Of a DNA stretch of 10,518 nucleotides, positions 6,780-10,518 are shown one piece after another. Position numbers and translations under genes: made by a program. The notes beneath the pieces are model-generated. The model searched no databases, had not been told where the DNA came from, and saw only the letters and a program-made list of their open reading frames with translations. This DNA is from Bacteroidia bacterium (GTDB taxonomy: Bacteria > Bacteroidota > Bacteroidia > NS11-12g > UBA9320): positions 1 through 10,518 of the forward strand of contig JABDQY010000313.1 of assembly GCA_013042025.1 (NCBI GenBank), in the 5' to 3' direction. Each line of letters starts with the position of its first letter. Position 1 is the first letter of the stretch.

Positions 6780-7985
6780 ATGAATATAATTTTGTTCGAT
6801 GATATTGGGAGGATCAACCTACTCCCCCTTTGTTATACTAGACCATGTGGGAACTTACGCGTAGGGATAGTTACTCTCGATGAAAAGTGGCAACACTTAG
6901 CCTCTGCTAAAACATCATTTTTAACTGAAGACTATTTATCACAAAAATTTACTGCAACCTATTCTTCAGATAACTATTACATCAATGGCCGTGTAATTGC
7001 TAATGAAGATTTAGTTACCAAGATTCAAAACTTAAAGGAAGGACAGGGTTTAACTGGCGAAAATGAAAATGAGATAATCGCATTTCGCAGTTCCAAATCA
7101 TATACTAAGAAAATTGAATTTTTAGATGAAATTGAATTTTTAAAATGTGATTGTACCTATTCAATCCTAAACAACTCTTACGATATCTTCACTTTAAATG
7201 ATCAGGAGATTCGTAATGATTTTAAACTATTAACTAAGAATAGAAAAAGTAAGTCAATCTCAAAAACTAATACGTTAATTGGTGATAACATTTTTGTTGA
7301 GGAAGGTGCTTATGTGGAAGCATCAACCCTTAACTCAAATGAAGGTCCTATTTACATAGGTAAAGATGCACAAATCTTAGAAGGCAACCTTATTCGCGGA
7401 CCACTTGCTTTATGTAACAATGCAACCATAAAAATGGGTGCTAAAATTTATGGAGCAACAACCATAGGACCACATTGTAAGGTTGGCGGTGAAATAAGCA
7501 ATGTTGTTTTTCAATCGTACAGTAACAAAGGCCATGATGGATTTATGGGTAATTCTGTGGTTGGTGAATGGTGTAATCTTGGTGCAGATACAAACTGTTC
7601 AAATTTAAAAAACAACTATGCTCCAGTAAAGCTTTGGAATTATGAAACAAAACGGTTTGTAAATACCGGTCTTCAGTTTTGCGGTTTAATAATGGGGGAT
7701 CACAGCAAGTGTGGAATTAATACCATGTTCAATACAGGAACTGTAGTTGGTGTAAGTGCAAATATCTATGGAGCTGCCTTTCCACGTAACTTTATTCCCT
7801 CTTTTACATGGGGTGGTGCTACAGGATTTTCAACCTACGCTCAAGGCAAGGCATTTGAAACGGCTAAAAAGGTGATGGAACGCAGAAGTATAGAACTAAA
7901 CGATATAGATAAAGACATATTAAAACATATTTTTGAAGCTTCTTCTGAACACCGATTTTGGGAGAACAAACCAATGAACGTATGA
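6780..7985 (+). CDS. GlmU-like sugar-phosphate nucleotidyltransferase/acetyltransferase (Bacteroidota type)
   Basis: The protein belongs to the two-domain GlmU-like family common in Bacteroidota, expected to act on sugar phosphates for envelope or exopolysaccharide precursors. Residues of about 1-160 replace the pyrophosphorylase domain: they open with MNIILFDD and TRPCGNLRVGI (20-30) and lack the LxGGxGTRM nucleotide loop. Residues of about 165-350 form a left-handed beta-helix of hexapeptide repeats (IGDNIFVEEGAYVE, IYIGKDAQIL and following). The segment SNKGHDGFMGN (248-258) aligns by eye with KAGHLTYLGD of E. coli GlmU, placing His252 at the acetyltransferase catalytic His363. LGADTNCSNLKNNY then corresponds to the IGAGTITCNYDG segment. 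N-acetyltransferase activity is therefore better supported than nucleotidyl transfer. The ATG at 6780 fits the family's usual N-terminus although it abuts a terminator U-tract. The stop overlaps tpiA as ATGA (7982-7985), implying co-translation. Confidence 0.88.
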   Translation: MNIILFDDIGRINLLPLCYTRPCGNLRVGIVTLDEKWQHLASAKTSFLTEDYLSQKFTATYSSDNYYINGRVIANEDLVTKIQNLKEGQGLTGENENEIIAFRSSKSYTKKIEFLDEIEFLKCDCTYSILNNSYDIFTLNDQEIRNDFKLLTKNRKSKSISKTNTLIGDNIFVEEGAYVEASTLNSNEGPIYIGKDAQILEGNLIRGPLALCNNATIKMGAKIYGATTIGPHCKVGGEISNVVFQSYSNKGHDGFMGNSVVGEWCNLGADTNCSNLKNNYAPVKLWNYETKRFVNTGLQFCGLIMGDHSKCGINTMFNTGTVVGVSANIYGAAFPRNFIPSFTWGGATGFSTYAQGKAFETAKKVMERRSIELNDIDKDILKHIFEASSEHRFWENKPMNV

Positions 7986-8731
7986 GACAAAAAATTGTAG
8001 CAGGAAACTGGAAGATGAATCTTGACCTGAATGAAGGTAAGGAGTTACTAATAAATATTTTAGATAGTGATATCAGTGATAACACGCAATGTGTTATTGC
8101 TCCTCCTTATATTCATTTAAGTGGCTTTAAGCAAATGCTGTCGCATACTAAATTATCCCTAGGTTCTCAAAACTGTCATCAACAAGATTCTGGAGCATAC
8201 ACAGGTGAAGTATCTGCGGCGATGCTTAAAAGTGTTGGTGTTGAATATGTAATATTGGGACATAGTGAACGAAGAGAATACTTTAATGAAGATAGCTTAG
8301 GTATTTCATTTAAAGTTAATAATGTTATTAAGCATGGTCTTCGCCCAATCTATTGTTGTGGAGAAACTCTAACTCAAAGAAAAGAAGGAGAACACTTTGA
8401 AACCATTCGCGTTCAAATTAAAAATGGTTTGTTTCAGTTGAATGAAATGGAATTACTGAATTGCGTTATTGCATATGAGCCGGTTTGGGCTATTGGAACT
8501 GGAGAAACTGCTTCACCCGAGCAAGCTCAGGAGATTCATGCATTTATTCGTAAAACAATTGCTCAAGAATATGGAGATATGGTAGCGGATAACATTTCAA
8601 TCCTATACGGAGGAAGTGTAAAACCTGGTAATGCAGTTGAATTGTTCAATTGCCCTGATATTGATGGAGGATTAATTGGAGGTGCTGCTCTTGATGCTGA
8701 AAGCTTTGTTGCTATCTGTAACAGCTTTTAA
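7982..8731 (+). CDS. tpiA: Triosephosphate isomerase
   Basis: TPI interconverts dihydroxyacetone phosphate and glyceraldehyde 3-phosphate in glycolysis and gluconeogenesis. The 249 residues match the family length. All catalytic groups are present: Lys11 in GNWKMN, His94 in LGHSERR and Glu166 in AYEPVWAIGTG, where PVWAIGTG is the mobile loop 6. The phosphate-binding segments LYGGSV (208-213) and GGLIGGAAL (229-237) close the barrel. I chose ATG at 7982 rather than the in-frame ATG at 7958: MRQKIVAGNWKMN is the usual N-terminus, and this start makes the classic ATGA overlap with the GlmU-like gene. The earlier start would only add eight residues encoded inside the neighbour. The two genes are likely transcribed together. 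The TAA at 8729-8731 overlaps the convergent barrel-protein gene by 4 bp. Confidence 0.97.
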   Translation: MRQKIVAGNWKMNLDLNEGKELLINILDSDISDNTQCVIAPPYIHLSGFKQMLSHTKLSLGSQNCHQQDSGAYTGEVSAAMLKSVGVEYVILGHSERREYFNEDSLGISFKVNNVIKHGLRPIYCCGETLTQRKEGEHFETIRVQIKNGLFQLNEMELLNCVIAYEPVWAIGTGETASPEQAQEIHAFIRKTIAQEYGDMVADNISILYGGSVKPGNAVELFNCPDIDGGLIGGAALDAESFVAICNSF

Positions 8732-9300
8732 AACAAATAACCTAAAGATATAGCCAATTGATCCATTGGCTTAAATGTGAAGCGTGTATCAGCGTTATCA
8801 CCTGGAGCTGAATACTCTTGTAAATTTACATTGAAATTAGCTCTTGACTCGAGTGATAAACGTATGTTGTGAAATGGTTCGTAAGAAATACCCGCAATAG
8901 GTCTTAAACCAAAATTCCAATAGTAACCATAAAATGTCTCATGAGATTTTCGATTAAACTCTGAGTTGTAATAGGCATCTGTAGCCACATAAAGCTTAAG
9001 ATCATCTAAATCTCCAATTGTTAAATCTTTCTGAATACCAAAAGCCAAATCGTATTGCACTGTACCTTGATTTGAGCTTAGCGTATCGCTTCTAATTTCT
9101 TTATCGGTGTCTGCGTATAATCGAAGACTAGTTCTAAATTTCAGGTTCTCTTTAAGCACTCTTCGATACATGGTTTGGTAGCTAGTTGCTTCTTGAAACT
9201 TTAGTGGAGCAATTACCAATGCAATTTCATTCTTGTGGTTTTGAGCAGAAGCTAAAATACAGAATGAGAGAAAGAGAAGGCTGAAAACTGTTTTTTTCAT
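8728..9300 (-). CDS. Exported beta-rich protein, probable small outer-membrane beta-barrel
   Basis: I do not recognise a named family. The 190-residue product has a signal peptide (MKKTVFSLLF...LASA, likely cut after Ala19). The rest alternates polar and hydrophobic residues in strand-like stretches, for example LKFRTSLRLYAD, LKLYVATDAYYN, IRLSLESRANFNV and a final QLAISLGYLF. The last residue is Phe, as in many outer-membrane barrels recognised by BamA. Length would allow about eight strands. Cys14 lies within the hydrophobic core but the surroundings do not form a good lipobox, so a lipoprotein is less likely. The function is unknown. It sits downstream of the OmpA-family gene on the same strand but is separated from it by a strong terminator, and a promoter-like element lies just before its ATG, so it is probably transcribed on its own. 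Confidence 0.75.
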   Translation of the reverse strand: MKKTVFSLLFLSFCILASAQNHKNEIALVIAPLKFQEATSYQTMYRRVLKENLKFRTSLRLYADTDKEIRSDTLSSNQGTVQYDLAFGIQKDLTIGDLDDLKLYVATDAYYNSEFNRKSHETFYGYYWNFGLRPIAGISYEPFHNIRLSLESRANFNVNLQEYSAPGDNADTRFTFKPMDQLAISLGYLF

Positions 9301-9308
9301 TTGTGGTA

Positions 9309-9338
9309 CAATTATAAAACAAAAAAGGCTTCAACAAA
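9309..9338 (-). promoter_or_regulatory. Candidate promoter of the barrel-protein gene, overlapping the upstream terminator
   Basis: On the minus strand TTTG (9338-9335), an 18-base spacer and TATAATTG (9316-9309) resemble the TTTG/TAnnTTTG pair, with one mismatch in the -7 box. The -33 part lies in the terminator loop and inner stem. The start would fall about 3-5 nt before the ATG at 9300, giving an almost leaderless mRNA. It is the only promoter-like match I found in the gap. Confidence 0.4.
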
Positions 9339-9351
9339 TGTTGAAGCCTTT
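9321..9351 (-). terminator. Strong intrinsic terminator after the OmpA-family gene
   Basis: GGCTTCAACA (9327-9336) and TGTTGAAGCC (9339-9348) are perfectly complementary around AA, extended by AAA/TTT on the outside. Read on the minus strand the hairpin ends in TTTTTT (9326-9321), so it terminates transcription coming from the OmpA gene, whose stop lies about 33 bp upstream. The plus-strand T-run is only three bases, so it works mainly leftward. Confidence 0.9.
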
Positions 9352-9383
9352 CAAATATATTGAGTCGCTACTCTATATAAATA

Positions 9384-10518
9384 TTATTTACCTGTTTGAG
9401 AAAGATCAATTCTTCTAGTGCTGTACTCAACACCTGAACCTGAAGAGTAGCTAGTAGTTACTCTACTTCTCTCAATACCGTAGTTTGCTTCTAAGTGATC
9501 AAGAATTGCATTTGTACGTTTCCATGCCAATTGCTCTCCACTTTTGCTTCTTGTGTATCCAGTAGCAGTAACTGCTAAAGATGGACATTGCTTCATTTTC
9601 TCAGCGATGTTATAAAGAACACCATAAGATGCAGGAGAAATTCTTGAACTTCCGTTATCAAATATGATTGTTGGTAAAGAAACGTTATCGCAATCACAGC
9701 ATTCGCCACCTACTTTAACAGTTCTACCTTTAACATCAACGATAGTACCAGCAACAGAGTTTGGCTCTTCATCGATACAATCTGGAACACCGTCACCGTC
9801 AGTATCTTTAGCAACACCGTTTTCATCAACGTCGTCACAGATAGAGAATGGTTGAAGATCTTTACAATCAACAACACCATCATTATCAGAATCTACCGCT
9901 TTACCGTTTCCGTAAACTTTATCACAGTCAGTATCAGCTTCAACGTCAAATAAGTCGCTTACACCGTCACCATCAGCATCACCAGCTAATTCATCTAATT
10001 TTTTCTTGATACCATCAACTTCTTCCATTTTTTCATAAACAGATTCCATTGGGTTTAACCAATCGTAGTGTTCTTTTTGTCCTTTAGCACCTAACTTAAT
10101 AGAAGCTTGAAGTCCTAAAGTTGAATAGAAGTCAGCATATCTGTTTCTCCAAATTGGGAAAGAGAATGCATCTAAACCATCCGTTCTAGTCCAGTTTGAT
10201 CTCCACTCTAAACCAAGGTCTAACCACTGGCCAAAGTTTCTTTTCACACCAACACCAAATGGGATAGTCATGTTTCTACCTTTGTAGTATGTTTTAGCTT
10301 CACTAACATCTGCTTTCACAGTTGTTGGGTTTCCGCTTGCATCAAGTGCATCAACATACTCAGCTCCCCAGTCTTCAAATGCATTTTGTGCATCAACACC
10401 AGTAAATGTACCTTCAGCATCACTCCAAATTGTTCCCACTCCGAAGAATGTAAACAATTGAAGTTTACGTAATGGTCTTAGGAAAGAAATGTTTCCAAGA
10501 GTGTAAACAGCAGTAAGA
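9384..10518 (-). CDS. OmpA-family outer-membrane protein with thrombospondin type 3 repeats, C-terminal part; 5' end outside window
   Basis: The frame stays open through the right edge (LTAVYTLGNISFLRPLRKL precedes the codon at 10457), so the N-terminus and signal peptide are missing. Residues below count that codon as 1. The end of an outer-membrane beta-barrel fills about 1-125. A short charged helix follows (138-158). Thrombospondin type 3-like calcium repeats cover 158-232, with DADGDGVSD, DSDNDGVVDCKD and DTDGDGVPDCIDE. A CCDC cluster is at 253-256, then a C-terminal OmpA-like domain from about 261. The usual GHTD motif reads GYTR, so the aspartate that binds diaminopimelate is Arg303, while an arginine of the later basic pair is kept (Arg314). 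The protein presumably links outer membrane and periplasm, but normal peptidoglycan binding is doubtful. A strong terminator follows the stop. TTG at 10455-10457 is not a start. Confidence 0.9.
   Translation of the reverse strand, partial: LTAVYTLGNISFLRPLRKLQLFTFFGVGTIWSDAEGTFTGVDAQNAFEDWGAEYVDALDASGNPTTVKADVSEAKTYYKGRNMTIPFGVGVKRNFGQWLDLGLEWRSNWTRTDGLDAFSFPIWRNRYADFYSTLGLQASIKLGAKGQKEHYDWLNPMESVYEKMEEVDGIKKKLDELAGDADGDGVSDLFDVEADTDCDKVYGNGKAVDSDNDGVVDCKDLQPFSICDDVDENGVAKDTDGDGVPDCIDEEPNSVAGTIVDVKGRTVKVGGECCDCDNVSLPTIIFDNGSSRISPASYGVLYNIAEKMKQCPSLAVTATGYTRSKSGEQLAWKRTNAILDHLEANYGIERSRVTTSYSSGSGVEYSTRRIDLSQTGK

Noticed and set aside
7958..7981. Earlier in-frame ATG for tpiA adding MGEQTNER
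   Set aside because: The extra residues do not fit the TPI family N-terminus and lie inside the upstream gene; the ATGA overlap at 7982 explains the start better.
9664..9855. Plus-strand open frame opposite the OmpA calcium repeats
   Set aside because: It mirrors the repetitive Asp/Gly codons of the real gene; the Ser/Thr/Pro-rich product is an antisense artefact.
10455..10457. TTG as the start of the OmpA-family gene
   Set aside because: The frame stays open to the window edge with barrel-like sequence and there is no signal peptide after this codon, so the gene is cut by the window.

Overview
The window reads as an ordinary, compact stretch of core chromosome from a low-GC member of the Bacteroidota, most likely a Flavobacteriales-type bacterium. 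The pointers are promoter-like sequences of the TTG-N19-TAnnTTTG form, no Shine-Dalgarno sequences at the starts, type B ribosomal protein L31, the short GlmU-like family typical of this phylum, and an OmpA protein with thrombospondin type 3 calcium repeats. This placement comes from gene content only.

Layout. Positions 2-1078 (+) hold the C-terminal part of the Lon protease. It converges on a minus-strand run, read from right to left: a membrane-anchored sulfatase/LTA-synthase-like transferase (6382 to 4520), hisS (4498 to 3125), an RluA-family pseudouridine synthase (3128 to 2400) and a secreted alpha/beta hydrolase (2365 to 1073). Gaps of 21, -4 and 34 bp suggest one operon. A divergent control region near 6358-6476 then starts a plus-strand run: rpmE2 (L31 type B), a hairpin terminator, a GlmU-like sugar nucleotidyltransferase/acetyltransferase and tpiA, the last two overlapping by ATGA. 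tpiA converges on a minus-strand gene for a small beta-barrel-like exported protein (8728-9300). Upstream of that lie a strong terminator and the 3' part of an OmpA-family gene that runs out of the right edge.

How the genes work together. Most are housekeeping: protein quality control (Lon), translation (HisRS, L31, an RNA pseudouridine synthase), glycolysis (TPI), and cell-envelope synthesis or structure (GlmU-like protein, LTA-synthase-like transferase, OmpA, barrel protein). No mobile element, CRISPR array, toxin-antitoxin pair, defence system or RNA gene was seen. No gene-free stretch exceeds about 95 bp.

I did not find a new multi-gene system. The points worth a second look are at junctions and in single proteins: two terminators that share sequence with the promoter-like element of the next gene, a near-palindrome over divergent starts, two genes that can only start with TTG or another non-ATG codon, an OmpA domain that lacks the usual peptidoglycan-binding aspartate, and a GlmU-like protein that keeps the acetyltransferase histidine but has a reduced nucleotidyltransferase half.
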